Assembly (NCBI GenBank): GCA_036555325.1
Contig: DATBLQ010000049.1
Coordinates: forward strand, 1-35,883
Origin: DATBLQ01 sp036555325
GTDB taxonomy: Bacteria > Pseudomonadota > Alphaproteobacteria > Rhizobiales > Aestuariivirgaceae
DNA: 35,883 nucleotides
Direction of reading: 5' to 3'
The notes under the pieces are model-generated. The model was not told the DNA's origin and did no database searches. It saw only the letters and a program-made list of their open reading frames with translations. The position numbers and the translations under genes were made by a program. This document shows positions 7,930 to 18,000 of the stretch, in pieces. Positions within the stretch are counted from its first letter, which is position 1; every line of letters begins with the position of its first letter.

Positions 7930-9312
7930 ATGAGACGACCCAATCTCCTGGTCATCGTGGTGGACGATCTGCGCTACGACGAGTTCGGCGCGGGCGGGCA
8001 TCCCTACATGAAGACCCCGCACATCGACCGCCTGGCTGCCGAAGGGGTGCTCTTCGAGCGTGCCTTTCACACCACGCCGATCTGCTCTCCGAACCGCGCC
8101 TCGATTATGACCGGCCAGTATGCGAGCCGCCACGGGATCATCGACAATGTGGCGCGAGACGCGATGAGCCACCGACTGCAGAACTACCACCTCGAGCTGC
8201 AGAAACTTGGCTACCTGACAGCTCACATCGGCAAATGGCACATGGGCAACGACGGCATGCCACGGCCCGGCTACGACAAGTGGGTGAGCTATGACGGACA
8301 TGGGCAGATCGTTAACCCGCGACTGAACCATGACGGCACGTATGTGCAGCACACCGGCTACGTTACCGATCTCACGAATTCCATGGCAGTGGAGTTTATC
8401 GACCGAAAGCATGAACGGCCGTGGTCGCTCTTCCTCGCACACAAGGCAGTGCATCCGGATGCACATCAAGCTTCGGACGGTACGCTCGACATGACGCGCT
8501 TCGGTGGATATATCGCCGCCGAGCGCCATAGGGACCTCTACCGGGACGACGTCTTCCCGAAGAAACCGAACATGCTTTCACTCAACGAGGTGGCGAAGGC
8601 TAAGCCCGCGTGGATCGAAGCATTCGAGCTCAAGAAGAACGAGCGGTCACGTACGGTGCTGGCAGCGATCGGCGCCGGTACGCAGGAGGAGATCCGTCAA
8701 CGGGCGCGGATGATGGCGGCGGTTGATGAAGGTGTCGGCATGATCCTGGATACGCTGCACCGCGGCGGCCAGCTCGACGATACGGTCATCCTTTTTCTCG
8801 GCGACAACGGCTACTTCTTCGGCGAGCACGGCCTCGGCCCCGAGCGGCGATTTGCCTACGAGGAGGGCATCAGATCGCCGTTCCTGTTGCGCTATCCACG
8901 GAAGACGAAGGCCGGTTCGCGGCTCAAGCACCTCGTCATCCTGCAGGACATCGCACCGACGCTGCTTGCGCTGGCCGGCGGGAAACCGGGGCCTCAGATC
9001 CAGGGGCGCTCGCTTTTGCCTCTGTTGGCAGGCAAGCATTCCGGTTGGCGAAGTTCAATTCTCATCGAATATTGGGCCGAGAACGCGCTGCCTTGGCTCG
9101 TGGGTATGAGCTACAAAGCTGTTCGAACCGATCGCCACAAACTGATCCACTGGGTGAATCGTGGGCGGAAGGGCGAGCTTGACGAACTCTACGACCTGGA
9201 TAGGGATCCGTTTGAGCTGAAGAATCAGATCGCAAGCCGTGCGCATGCCCATATCCGGGAAAAGCTGCGGCGCGAGTTGAAGCGGCTGGCAGTCGAAGCG
9301 CTCGGTCTATGA
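7930..9312 (+). CDS. Type I sulfatase (formylglycine-dependent)
   Basis: This 460-residue alkaline-phosphatase-superfamily enzyme hydrolyses sulfate esters. The active-site motif C-S-P-N-R with the following A-S-I-M-T-G starts at Cys52, which should be converted to formylglycine by a maturase not encoded here. The metal-binding VVDDLRYD stretch lies near residues 10-17, GKWHMG near 110, and the second metal site DNGYFFGEHG near 297. No signal peptide is visible because the protein starts MRRPNLLVIVVDD, so it is probably cytoplasmic. A typical C-terminal YDLDRDPFELKN segment is present. The substrate is unknown. The sulfate-uptake operon is about 9 kb away and not obviously linked. Confidence 0.9.
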   Translation: MRRPNLLVIVVDDLRYDEFGAGGHPYMKTPHIDRLAAEGVLFERAFHTTPICSPNRASIMTGQYASRHGIIDNVARDAMSHRLQNYHLELQKLGYLTAHIGKWHMGNDGMPRPGYDKWVSYDGHGQIVNPRLNHDGTYVQHTGYVTDLTNSMAVEFIDRKHERPWSLFLAHKAVHPDAHQASDGTLDMTRFGGYIAAERHRDLYRDDVFPKKPNMLSLNEVAKAKPAWIEAFELKKNERSRTVLAAIGAGTQEEIRQRARMMAAVDEGVGMILDTLHRGGQLDDTVILFLGDNGYFFGEHGLGPERRFAYEEGIRSPFLLRYPRKTKAGSRLKHLVILQDIAPTLLALAGGKPGPQIQGRSLLPLLAGKHSGWRSSILIEYWAENALPWLVGMSYKAVRTDRHKLIHWVNRGRKGELDELYDLDRDPFELKNQIASRAHAHIREKLRRELKRLAVEALGL

Positions 9313-9452
9313 GTTTATGAAGAGCAACAGCAGCGCGGTAGCTCTAATATCGAGGGCCATGACACTTCAGTTGCAGAGGCATATTGCAGCTACCGTTCAA
9401 TGCCCCGGATGGTTGCGGAACAACCGTGCCATCAGAGGATGAGGGGTCGGGG

Positions 9453-10448
9453 ATGACGGGAAGCAACTCGAACGATAAGGACAAACAGAGGTCGGGCGCA
9501 CATCGGTCATCTCGGTTGGGAAGCAGTGGCAATGCCGACTACGTTCCGCAACGCAATTTTGAGGGATATGGATCGACGCCGCCCGATCCACGCTGGCCAA
9601 ACAATGCCCGCGTTGCGGTAAATTTCGTGATCAACTACGAGGAGGGTGCCGAATACAGCATTCTGGAGGGCGATGCCCATGGCGAGGTGCTGCTTTGCGA
9701 TGTTGCGCCTTCCGAGGCGTTACCCGGTTTGAGGTCCCGCAACGTCGAGTCACTTTATGAATACGGCTCAAGGGTGGGTGTGTGGCGGCTATTGAGACTG
9801 TTTGCACAAAGAGGAATATCTCCCACCTTCTATGCTGTCGGACGTGCTTTGGAATTGAATCCAGTCTTGGGCGAAAAGATCGCCGAAGCCAAATGCGATA
9901 CAGTCTGTCATGGCTGGCGCTGGATCGACTACCAATTCGTCGATGCAGAAATCGAGCGCGAGCATATTGCCTTGGCAGTTGAGGCTATCGAGCGACTTAC
10001 CGGCTCGCGTCCGCTGGGTTGGTATACGGGTCGGCCGAGCCTCAATACTCGCCGCTTGATCGTCGAGCACGGGGGCTTTCTGTTCGACAGCGACGATTAT
10101 AACGACGATCTGCCGTATTGGGTCGATGTGGGAGGCCGCAGCCACCTCATCATCCCTCACAGTTTCGACAGCAACGATAGCAGGTTCGCGCGCGGCTCGG
10201 GCCTGGAGACCGCCGAGCAGTTTTTTGCCTATCTGCGAGACGGATTCGATTGGCTCTATGCCGAAGGGGCCGACCATCCAAAGATGATGACCGTGTCGCT
10301 CCACTGCCGACTCGTAGCTCGACCTGGTCGGATCGTGGGCCTTGCCCGCTTCCTCGATTACGTGCTCAGTCACGATCGCGTCTGGGTTTGTCAGCGTACG
10401 GAGATTGCCCGCCACTGGCATCGAACGCACTCTCCTCAAAGCAAGTAA
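9453..10448 (+). CDS. puuE: Polysaccharide deacetylase family protein, PuuE (allantoinase-like) type
   Basis: The protein belongs to the NodB-fold deacetylase family and matches the PuuE branch, some members of which act as metal-independent allantoinases in purine degradation. Seen are YGSTPPDPRWPNNARVAVNF, NYEEGAEYSILEGD, ESLYEYGSRVGVWRL, RPLGWYTGRPS, DSDDYNDDLPYWV and SLHCRLVARPGR, in that order. Length from the chosen start is 331 residues. The ATG at 9453 is preferred because it follows a GAGG-type ribosome site; an upstream in-frame start at 9384 would add 23 unconserved residues. No other allantoin genes are present, so the substrate stays uncertain. It converges on the EamA transporter gene with only 7 bases between them. 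Confidence 0.8.
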   Translation: MTGSNSNDKDKQRSGAHRSSRLGSSGNADYVPQRNFEGYGSTPPDPRWPNNARVAVNFVINYEEGAEYSILEGDAHGEVLLCDVAPSEALPGLRSRNVESLYEYGSRVGVWRLLRLFAQRGISPTFYAVGRALELNPVLGEKIAEAKCDTVCHGWRWIDYQFVDAEIEREHIALAVEAIERLTGSRPLGWYTGRPSLNTRRLIVEHGGFLFDSDDYNDDLPYWVDVGGRSHLIIPHSFDSNDSRFARGSGLETAEQFFAYLRDGFDWLYAEGADHPKMMTVSLHCRLVARPGRIVGLARFLDYVLSHDRVWVCQRTEIARHWHRTHSPQSK

Positions 10449-10455
10449 CCGGGCA

Positions 10456-11340
10456 TCAATGCTTTACCCGTCCGGCCGACTGGACCAAAGCGATGCCCAG
10501 CAGGATGAAGGCCAGGCCTGCGAAAGCTGAAGAAGGCAGACGCTCGTCGAGAAAAATCCAGCCCATGAGCACCGCAAGCAACGGAATGAGATAATTGATC
10601 ATCGATGCAAAGCCGGCACCCGACGATTTGATCAGCAGAAAATAGAGGACGGTTGCCAGCGCCGTGTTGAAGAGGCCCAAGATCAGGAGTGCAACCAGAC
10701 TATCCGCAGCAGGCGTCTTCATTCCCGAGGGATCGACGCTGAAGGCGAGGAGTAGCCCGATCACACCGGCGATGACCAGAGCAGCGGTGGCGGTTTCAAG
10801 TGCTCCCTTCGTCTTGATGCGCCTCGTTATGATGCTTTGAATGCTATAGCAGACCGCCCCGGCGATCACCGCCAGCTCGCCCCAAACATGGGGACCTCGG
10901 GGTTGGGCGTTGAAGATGCCGGAGGAGGGAGCAAGGAGGATTACGACGCCCAAGAAGCCCAGCAGAAAACCAGACAGGCGGGCAAAGTTGAGCGGTTCCT
11001 CCGGCAGAAAGAAATGGGCGAGCACCGCAACGCCAAGCGGCATCACTGCCATGAGTATGCCGGAGAGGCCTGAGGGAATGTGCTTGATGCCCCAGCTGAT
11101 GAGCAAAAAGGGTATCACATTGCCGACAACGGCGATGGCGAGAAAACTCAGCCACGAGCGCACATCGTAGGAAAACCTCGCACCAATCGAAAAGAGGACG
11201 GTGAGCAGCGTTGCGCCAGCGACGGCAAGACGCAACGCCATGACCCAAACGGGCGAAATCGATTCGACGGCCAGCTTGAGCAATGCAAAGGAGCTGCCCC
11301 AGAGAGCAACGACCGAGATGAGCAGGAACCATTTACGCAA
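10456..11340 (-). CDS. EamA/DMT-family transporter
   Basis: This is a 294-residue inner-membrane protein with about ten predicted helices arranged as two EamA halves, a layout typical of drug/metabolite exporters. The sequence starts MRKWFLLISVVALWGSSFALLKLA, so the first helix begins at once. The start codon is TTG at 11340, preceded by GGAG; the next Met is 34 residues in and would remove the first helix. A second EamA half begins around residue 150. The transported compound is unknown. It is divergent from the outer-membrane protein gene, and a short ATTAGC-type dyad (11401-11414) lies between them. Confidence 0.85.
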   Translation of the reverse strand: MRKWFLLISVVALWGSSFALLKLAVESISPVWVMALRLAVAGATLLTVLFSIGARFSYDVRSWLSFLAIAVVGNVIPFLLISWGIKHIPSGLSGILMAVMPLGVAVLAHFFLPEEPLNFARLSGFLLGFLGVVILLAPSSGIFNAQPRGPHVWGELAVIAGAVCYSIQSIITRRIKTKGALETATAALVIAGVIGLLLAFSVDPSGMKTPAADSLVALLILGLFNTALATVLYFLLIKSSGAGFASMINYLIPLLAVLMGWIFLDERLPSSAFAGLAFILLGIALVQSAGRVKH

Positions 11341-11492
11341 GCCTTGAGCTCCGATTCGCTGCCCGTCCTATTCAAATTGGCACAGCGGGACCTGCACAAT
11401 TTAGCAATCGCTAACCAACAGCTCAAACTCCCCTGAACTCGCCGCAAGATGCCGGTAATCTCGAAGCGGAGGCAAAAGCGGTGGAGTTTTCG

Positions 11493-12062
11493 ATGATTGG
11501 CGCAAGAGTCGGGATCCGCGGAGCAGTGTGTGCGGGGATAGCCTTATGGCTGCTCGGCGGGACTGTGATCGCGGCGGATGACGATTGGGAGACGATCCCG
11601 GCACCGGAAGCCTCCAGCCCGTTCTACCTGCGGGGCGATATCGGCTGGTCATTCCTTACAGGGAGTTCAGGGGAGGACGATGCGCTGACGATCGGAGCCG
11701 GCGTTGGCTATCAGTGGTGGAACGACATTTTGCGCAGCGATGTGCGAGTGGACTGGTCGGGCAACTACGACACGACGATCACCGACCTCGATGCAACGAC
11801 ATTGCTGGGCAACACCTATATCGACATTCCGCTCGACCTCACATTCACACCCTATGCCGGCGCGGGCCTCGGCTGGGGGTGGGTCGATCGTGATGTTGGC
11901 GGCGATGATTCGGGGTTTACCTACAGTCTCATGGGAGGTGCAATCTTCAACCTCTCCGACAATATGGCGCTCGATGCGGGCTATCGGTTCCGTGACATTC
12001 ACCTGGATGGACCGGATTTCACCGATCACTCGATCACGGCGGGAGCGCTATTCTCATTCTGA
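11493..12062 (+). CDS. Small outer-membrane beta-barrel protein
   Basis: This 189-residue precursor has a signal peptide (hydrophobic stretch to about residue 28, cleaved near VIAAD) followed by alternating beta strands such as FYLRGDIGWSFL, TIGAGVGYQWW, FTPYAGAGLGWGWV and MALDAGYRFRDI. It ends in GALFSF. A terminal phenylalanine is the usual outer-membrane insertion signal. It is of the Omp25/31-like eight-strand barrel type common in Hyphomicrobiales. The ATG at 11493 has GGAG seven bases upstream; the in-frame GTG at 11481 overlaps that site. A clear terminator follows the gene. Its role, structural or pore, cannot be told. Confidence 0.8.
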   Translation: MIGARVGIRGAVCAGIALWLLGGTVIAADDDWETIPAPEASSPFYLRGDIGWSFLTGSSGEDDALTIGAGVGYQWWNDILRSDVRVDWSGNYDTTITDLDATTLLGNTYIDIPLDLTFTPYAGAGLGWGWVDRDVGGDDSGFTYSLMGGAIFNLSDNMALDAGYRFRDIHLDGPDFTDHSITAGALFSF

Positions 12063-12091
12063 ACGCTGCAATCGCGCATGCGTTTGATCAG

Positions 12092-12125
12092 GCGGCGGTG
12101 AAGCAATTCACCGCCGCTCTCTTTT
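12092..12125 (+). terminator. Rho-independent terminator after the barrel protein gene
   Basis: GCGGCGGTGAA and TTCACCGCCGC form a perfect 11-base stem around GCAA. The segment TCTCTTTT follows. It lies 30 bases after the stop codon and before the serC leader. Confidence 0.85.
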
Positions 12126-12214
12126 GCATCCAATGCTGAACGGCGGGCAACGGCAATAACAAAAGTGCGTGCTTGCCAGCATACGCGACCGCGCTTATAA
12201 GCGCTTCCGGGCTA

Positions 12215-12256
12215 CCCCTCCCCAACGAGGGGCGTCCATCTGGAAGGATGGTTTCC
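12215..12256 (+). promoter_or_regulatory. serC leader RNA (two hairpins directly before the start codon)
   Basis: Two adjacent hairpins end five bases before the serC ATG. The first is CCCCTC / GAGGGG with loop CCCAAC (12215-12232). The second is CCATC / GATGG with loop TGGAAG (12236-12251), then TTTCC and the ATG. A conserved two-hairpin element called the serC motif is known directly upstream of serC in alphaproteobacteria, and position and layout agree with it. I identify it from memory of that motif; a covariance-model match was not run. It is probably a cis-regulator of serine synthesis. Confidence 0.6.
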
Positions 12257-13411
12257 ATGACGATGACAAAACGACCGGCCCGGCGCCCGGCCAGGCCTTT
12301 TTTCTCCTCCGGCCCTTGCGCCAAAATTCCCGGCTGGTCTCCCAAACTTCTGCAAAATGCTCTCACCGGCCGATCGCACCGCTCGCAGGAGTGCAAGGCG
12401 CGACTGAAACAGGCGCTCGCACTTACGCGAGACGTGCTGGAGGTTCCGCCGGGGCACCTGATCGGACTTGTCCCGGCTTCCGACACGGGGGCGGTCGAAC
12501 TGGCGCTGTGGACGATGCTCGGAGCACGCGGTGTGGATATGCTGGCGTGGGAGAGTTTCGGACAAAGCTGGGTTAGCGATGTCCGCAAGCAGCTCAAGCT
12601 TGAAGATGTGCGAGTTATCGATGCGCCTTATGGGGAGCTGCCGGACTTGGCGCGCGTCGATCCCAATCGGGACTGCGTGTTCACCTGGAACGGCACGACA
12701 TCGGGCGTGCGAGTACCCGATGCGGAGTGGATATCGGCGGATCGCAAGGGTCTTGCCATATGCGATGCCACATCCGCTGTGTTCGCCCAGCGGGTCGATT
12801 TTTCGAAGCTCGATGTCGTTACATTCTCCTGGCAAAAAGTTTTGGGCGGCGAGGCAGCACATGGGATGATCGTTCTGTCGCCGAAAGCGATCGAAAGGCT
12901 CGAAAGTTATACGCCGCCTTGGCCGCTGCCCAAGATTCTCCGGGTGACAACAGGAGGAAAAGTCAACCGCGCCCTGTTCGACGGCGAGACCATCAATACA
13001 CCATCGATGCTGTGTGTGGAGGACTGGATCGCGGCGCTCGGCTGGGCGAAGAGCATCGGCGGGCTCAGAGAGCTGATCCGCCGGGCCGACGCCAACGCGA
13101 GGGCCTTGAGCGACTGGGTGGAGCGCAGGGAGTGGGTTGAACACCTGGCACGGGATCCAAAATCACGGTCAAACACATCCGTGTGCCTTACCCTCAACCA
13201 TGGCGAATCGATCGCTAAAGGAATTGCAAAGCTTTTAAGCGAAGAGGGAGTAGCGCAAGACATCGGAGCGCACCGCGATTCGCCCCCGGGGCTGCGCATC
13301 TGGTGCGGATCGACGGTCGAGCGCGAAGACATTGAGGCGCTGCTGCCCTGGCTCGATTGGGCGCATGACGCGCTTGTCGAATCGACACGCGCCTTGGAAA
13401 AACGAGGTTGA
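12257..13411 (+). CDS. serC: Phosphoserine aminotransferase
   Basis: SerC makes O-phosphoserine from 3-phosphohydroxypyruvate and glutamate using pyridoxal phosphate. The 384-residue protein is the alphaproteobacterial type: it begins near RPFFSSGPCAKIPGW and has TWNGTTSGVRVP and the PLP-lysine segment SWQKVLGGEAAHGM. The start at 12257 is preferred because the leader hairpins end just before it and the family begins there; an upstream ATG at 12173 would run through the leader. serA follows after three bases, so both steps of phosphoserine synthesis are co-transcribed. No serB is in the window. Confidence 0.95.
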   Translation: MTMTKRPARRPARPFFSSGPCAKIPGWSPKLLQNALTGRSHRSQECKARLKQALALTRDVLEVPPGHLIGLVPASDTGAVELALWTMLGARGVDMLAWESFGQSWVSDVRKQLKLEDVRVIDAPYGELPDLARVDPNRDCVFTWNGTTSGVRVPDAEWISADRKGLAICDATSAVFAQRVDFSKLDVVTFSWQKVLGGEAAHGMIVLSPKAIERLESYTPPWPLPKILRVTTGGKVNRALFDGETINTPSMLCVEDWIAALGWAKSIGGLRELIRRADANARALSDWVERREWVEHLARDPKSRSNTSVCLTLNHGESIAKGIAKLLSEEGVAQDIGAHRDSPPGLRIWCGSTVEREDIEALLPWLDWAHDALVESTRALEKRG

Positions 13412-13414
13412 GAG

Positions 13415-15001
13415 ATGGTCCCGCGCGTACTCATATCCGACAGACTCAGCGAAACCGCGGTGGACATACTGAAGCATCGCGGCATCAAGGTTACCTATGA
13501 GCCCGACCTCGGCAAGGAGAAGGATGCGTTGCGGGCGGCGATCAAGGAATATGATGGGCTGGCGGTGCGCTCGCAAAGCAAGGTGACGGCAAAGCTCATC
13601 GAGGCTGCGCCGCATCTCAAGGTTATCGGCCGCGCCGGCATCGGGATCGACAACATCGACCTTGTGGAAGCCACTGCGCGCGGCATCATCGTGATGAACA
13701 CGCCCTACGGCAACGCTGTGACCACCGCGGAGCACGCGATAGCGATGATGATGGCACTTGCCCGTCAAATTCCGGCGGCGGACCAGTCGACGCAAGCCGG
13801 CAAATGGGAGAAGAACCGCTTCATGGGGGTGGAGCTTCTCAACAAGACGCTTGGAATCATCGGCTGCGGCAACATCGGCTCGATCGTCGCCGATCGGGCG
13901 CGCGGCCTGAAGATGAAGGTGATTGCCTACGACCCGTTTCTTTCAGACGAGCGGGCGATGGAAGTCGGTGTTGAGAAAGTGGAGCTCGACGATCTGTTCC
14001 GGCGAGCAAACTTCGTCACACTGCATACGCCGTTGACGGACAAGACGAGAAACATCATCGATCGCCGCGCCATCGCTCTCATGCGGCGGGGTGTGCACAT
14101 CATCAATTGCGCCAGGGGCGGGCTGATCGTGGAGAGAGACCTGAAAGAGAGCCTCGATTCCGGGCATGTGGCCGGTGCGGCGCTCGATGTCTTCGAGGTG
14201 GAGCCGGCGAAGGAACACCCGCTGTTCGGGCATCCAAGCGTCATCTGCACACCGCATGTCGGAGCCTCGACGAGCGAGGCGCAGGAGAAAGTCGCCATCC
14301 AAATCGCCGAACAGATGGCCGACTATCTCATTACCGGTGCGGTAACGAATGCGCTCAACATGCCATCGATCACCGCGGACGAAGCGCCGCGGCTCAAACC
14401 TTATATCGTTCTGGCTGAGAAGCTCGGGTCGTTCGCCGGACAGCTCACTGAAACGCCGATCAAGGCGGTGGGCATTGAATATGCGGGAGGAGCGGGGGAG
14501 ATGAACACCCGCGCGCTCACTTCGGCACTGCTTGCAGGCCTGCTCAAGCCGATGCTCGGAGCCGTGAACATGGTGAGTGCACCCGTGGTGGCGCGCGAGC
14601 GCGGCATACATGTCGATGAAACGCGGCAGACATCGCGCGGCATCTATGACAGCTATGTCCGGTTAACGGTGAAAGCCGAGGGTTTCGAGCGCTCCGTGGC
14701 AGGAACCGTTTTCTCCGATGGAAAGCCGCGGATCATACAAATAAAGGGCATAAACCTCGAAGCTGAATTCGGTCAGCACATGCTGTATGTGACCAATGCC
14801 GACAAGCCCGGATTCATCGGGGCGCTCGGGATGGTGCTTGGCGATGCAGGCGTGAATATCGCCTCGTTTCACCTGGGACGCCAGACGCGCGGGGGAGATG
14901 CAATTGCGCTTGTCGAAATCGACGAGGCAATTCCCGGTAAGGTCCTCACCACGGTGCAGGGATTGCCGAATGTGCGCCAGGCCAAACCGCTCGTGTTCTA
15001 G
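13415..15001 (+). CDS. serA: D-3-phosphoglycerate dehydrogenase
   Basis: SerA oxidises 3-phosphoglycerate to 3-phosphohydroxypyruvate, the committed step of serine synthesis. The 528 residues are the long form. Seen: the NAD-binding GIIGCGNIGS motif, GRAGIGIDNID, CARGGLIVE with the catalytic Arg region, and the catalytic His in TPHVGAST. After about residue 320 come the intervening allosteric substrate-binding domain and a C-terminal ACT domain (LYVTNADKPGFIGALG), which in this class usually senses serine. GAGG seven bases before the ATG serves as ribosome site. It begins three bases after serC and is followed two bases later by pyc. Confidence 0.96.
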   Translation: MVPRVLISDRLSETAVDILKHRGIKVTYEPDLGKEKDALRAAIKEYDGLAVRSQSKVTAKLIEAAPHLKVIGRAGIGIDNIDLVEATARGIIVMNTPYGNAVTTAEHAIAMMMALARQIPAADQSTQAGKWEKNRFMGVELLNKTLGIIGCGNIGSIVADRARGLKMKVIAYDPFLSDERAMEVGVEKVELDDLFRRANFVTLHTPLTDKTRNIIDRRAIALMRRGVHIINCARGGLIVERDLKESLDSGHVAGAALDVFEVEPAKEHPLFGHPSVICTPHVGASTSEAQEKVAIQIAEQMADYLITGAVTNALNMPSITADEAPRLKPYIVLAEKLGSFAGQLTETPIKAVGIEYAGGAGEMNTRALTSALLAGLLKPMLGAVNMVSAPVVARERGIHVDETRQTSRGIYDSYVRLTVKAEGFERSVAGTVFSDGKPRIIQIKGINLEAEFGQHMLYVTNADKPGFIGALGMVLGDAGVNIASFHLGRQTRGGDAIALVEIDEAIPGKVLTTVQGLPNVRQAKPLVF

Positions 15002-15003
15002 CC

Positions 15004-18000
15004 ATGAAGACAATCAACTCGCTGCTCGTGGCCAATCGCGGAGAGATCGCGATAAGGGTTTTTCGAGCGGCGAGCGAGCTGGGCTTGCGCACGGTGGCGA
15101 TCTATTCAAACGAGGATCGATTTTCGCTCCACCGGTTCAAGGCGGACGAGAGCTACCTCGTGGGCGAGGGAAAGGGACCGGTTGAAGCCTACCTCGACAG
15201 CGAAGACGTGATCCGAATCGCTCTCGATGCGGAGGTCGATGCCATTCACCCTGGCTATGGCTTCCTTTCGGAGACTCCGCAGTTCGCCGAGGCTTGCGGC
15301 AAGGCTGGGCTTACCTTTATCGGACCACCGCCTGAGGCGCTGCGTCTCCTGGGCAACAAGATTGCCGCACGGGCGCTGGCGCTTAGGGCAGGCGTGCCGA
15401 CGATGCCGGCTTCAGGACCTTTGCCGAGGGATCAATCGGCAACCAGAAAGATCGCACGCGAGATCGGTTACCCGCTGATGCTCAAGGCAAGCTGGGGCGG
15501 GGGTGGACGCGGCATGCGCATCATCGAGAAGGAAGCGGAGCTGTGCAACAGCATCGAGGCAGCGAGAGCCGAGGCGCGGGCGGCATTCGGCAACGATGAA
15601 GTCTATCTCGAAAAGCTGCTCGAGCGAGCCTGGCATGTCGAGGTGCAATTGCTCGGCGATCAATACGGCAATATTTGCCATTTGTTCGAGCGAGATTGCT
15701 CGGTGCAGCGGCGAAACCAAAAGGTCGTGGAGCGGGCGCCCGCTCCCTATCTAAGCGAGGCTCAGAGAAAGGACCTGCATGACGCCGCGCTGCGACTGGC
15801 AAAGGCCGCCAACTATGTCAACGCCGGAACCGCGGAGTTTCTGGTCGACCGGAGCAGCGGCAAGTTTTACTTCATCGAGGTCAATCCGCGCATCCAGGTG
15901 GAGCACACTGTCACGGAGGTCGTTACCGGCATCGACATCGTGAAGGCGCAAATTCGCATCGCCATGGGGGCGAGACTGGGCACGAGAGAATCGGGTGTGC
16001 CGCCGCAGGACAAGGTGAAACTCAACGGGCATGCGCTGCAGTGCCGGATCACCACCGAAGATCCCCTCAACAACTTCATTCCCGACTACGGACGGATCAA
16101 GGCCTATCGCGGAGCCACGGGGTTCGGCATCAGGCTCGACGGCGGCACCGCCTATTCGGGCGCGCTGGTGACGCGTTACTACGACTCGCTGCTGGAGAAG
16201 GTCACCGCCTGGGCACCGACACCCGAGGAAGCCGTGCGCAGGATGGACAGGGCGCTAAAGGAGTTCCGCATCCGCGGCGTTTCAACGAATCTGCAGTTCC
16301 TGGAGGGGTTGATCGCGCATCCGAAATTCCTGGCGGGGGACTATACGACACGGTTCATCGATGACACTCCGGAGCTTTTCGACCTGCCGCAAAGGCGCGA
16401 CCGCGCTACCAAGATCCTGGCCTTCATTGCCGATGTGCTGATCAACCGGAAGCCGGAGTTCAAGGGGCGGCGACGAACCGAGCGCAACCGGCCGCCGCGG
16501 GCTCCCGACATGCGCGGCATCGTGCCCATGCCGGGACTGAAGCAAATGCTCGAAAAAGAGGGACCACAGGCGGTTGCCGATTGGATGAAGGCGCAAAAAC
16601 GGCTCCTTATCACCGACACCACGATGCGCGATGCGCATCAGTCGCTGCTGGCGACGCGATTTCGGACCTACGATATCGCCAGGGTGGCGCCGGCCTATGC
16701 GGTGATGCTGCCGGAACTCTTCTCGGTCGAGTGCTGGGGCGGAGCGACGTTCGATGTCGCCATGCGATTTCTGAAGGAATGCCCGTGGGACCGGCTGGCG
16801 AAGCTCAGGCAGGCAATGCCCAATCACCTGCTGCAGATGCTGCTGCGATCGGCCAACGCCGTCGGCTATACGAACTATCCGGACAATGTGGTGGAATATT
16901 TCGTCAAGCAGGCGGCGAGGGAAGGGATTGACGTGTTCCGCGTCTTCGACTCGCTCAATTGGGTCGAAAACATGAAAGTGGCAATGAATGCTGTGCTTGA
17001 ATCGAACCGGATCCTGGAAGGGGCGATCTGCTACACCGGCGACCTGCTCGACCCGAAGAGGCCGAAATACAACATCGACTACTACGTGAAAACGGCCAAG
17101 GAGATCGAGCGCGCGGGAGCTCATATCCTGGGCATCAAAGACATGGCGGGGCTTCTCAAGCCGCAAGCGGCGAGGCTGCTCATCAAGGCGCTCAAGAGCG
17201 AGATCCAAATTCCGATCCATCTCCACACGCACGATACGAGCGGCATTTCCGCCGCCACCGTGCTCGCGGCGGCGGATGAGGGAGTGGATGCGATCGATGC
17301 AGCCATGGATTCGATGAGCGGGTTCACATCGCAGCCGCCACTCGGCTCGATTGCTGCCGCACTCGCTCACAGCGATCGCGCAACCGGTTTCGACGCGGAC
17401 GCGCTGGAGACGATCTCGGAATATTGGCGTCACGTGAGAGAGCTTTACGAGGGCTTCGAAAGCGATATGCGGGCGGGAACGTCGGATGTCTATGTGCACG
17501 AGATGCCTGGTGGACAATATACGAATCTGCGCGAGCAGGCTCGCTCGCTCGGTATCGAGGACCGATGGCATGAGGTATCGCGGGCCTACGCGGAGGTGAA
17601 CAGGCTTTTCGGCGATATCATCAAGGTCACACCGTCTTCAAAAGTGGTGGGAGACATGGCTTTGATGATGGTCACCGGCAATCTGTCGGCGGAGGACGTG
17701 CTCGATCCAAACAAGCAAATTGCTTTTCCGGACTCGGTCATATCGCTGTTTCGAGGGGAGATCGGCCAGCCCTATGGCGGGTTTCCGCCGGAGCTGCAGA
17801 GGAAGGTGCTCAAGGATGAGCAGCCCATTACGGTGCGCCCGGGAGCGTTAATGAAGGCTGCCGATCTCAAGGCGGATCGGAAAGCAGCCGAAGAGAAGGC
17901 GGGACGGAAAATCACCGACAGCGAGCTTGCCTCATACCTCATGTACCCGCAGCTCTTCATCGAGTTTGCGAAAACGCAGGCGGAGTACAGCGACCTGTCG

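Noticed and set aside
16282..17571. A 429-codon open frame antisense to pyc
   Set aside because: The sense strand codes an unmistakable carboxyltransferase. The antisense product is rich in Arg and His and has no family features, as expected for a shadow frame in GC-rich coding DNA.
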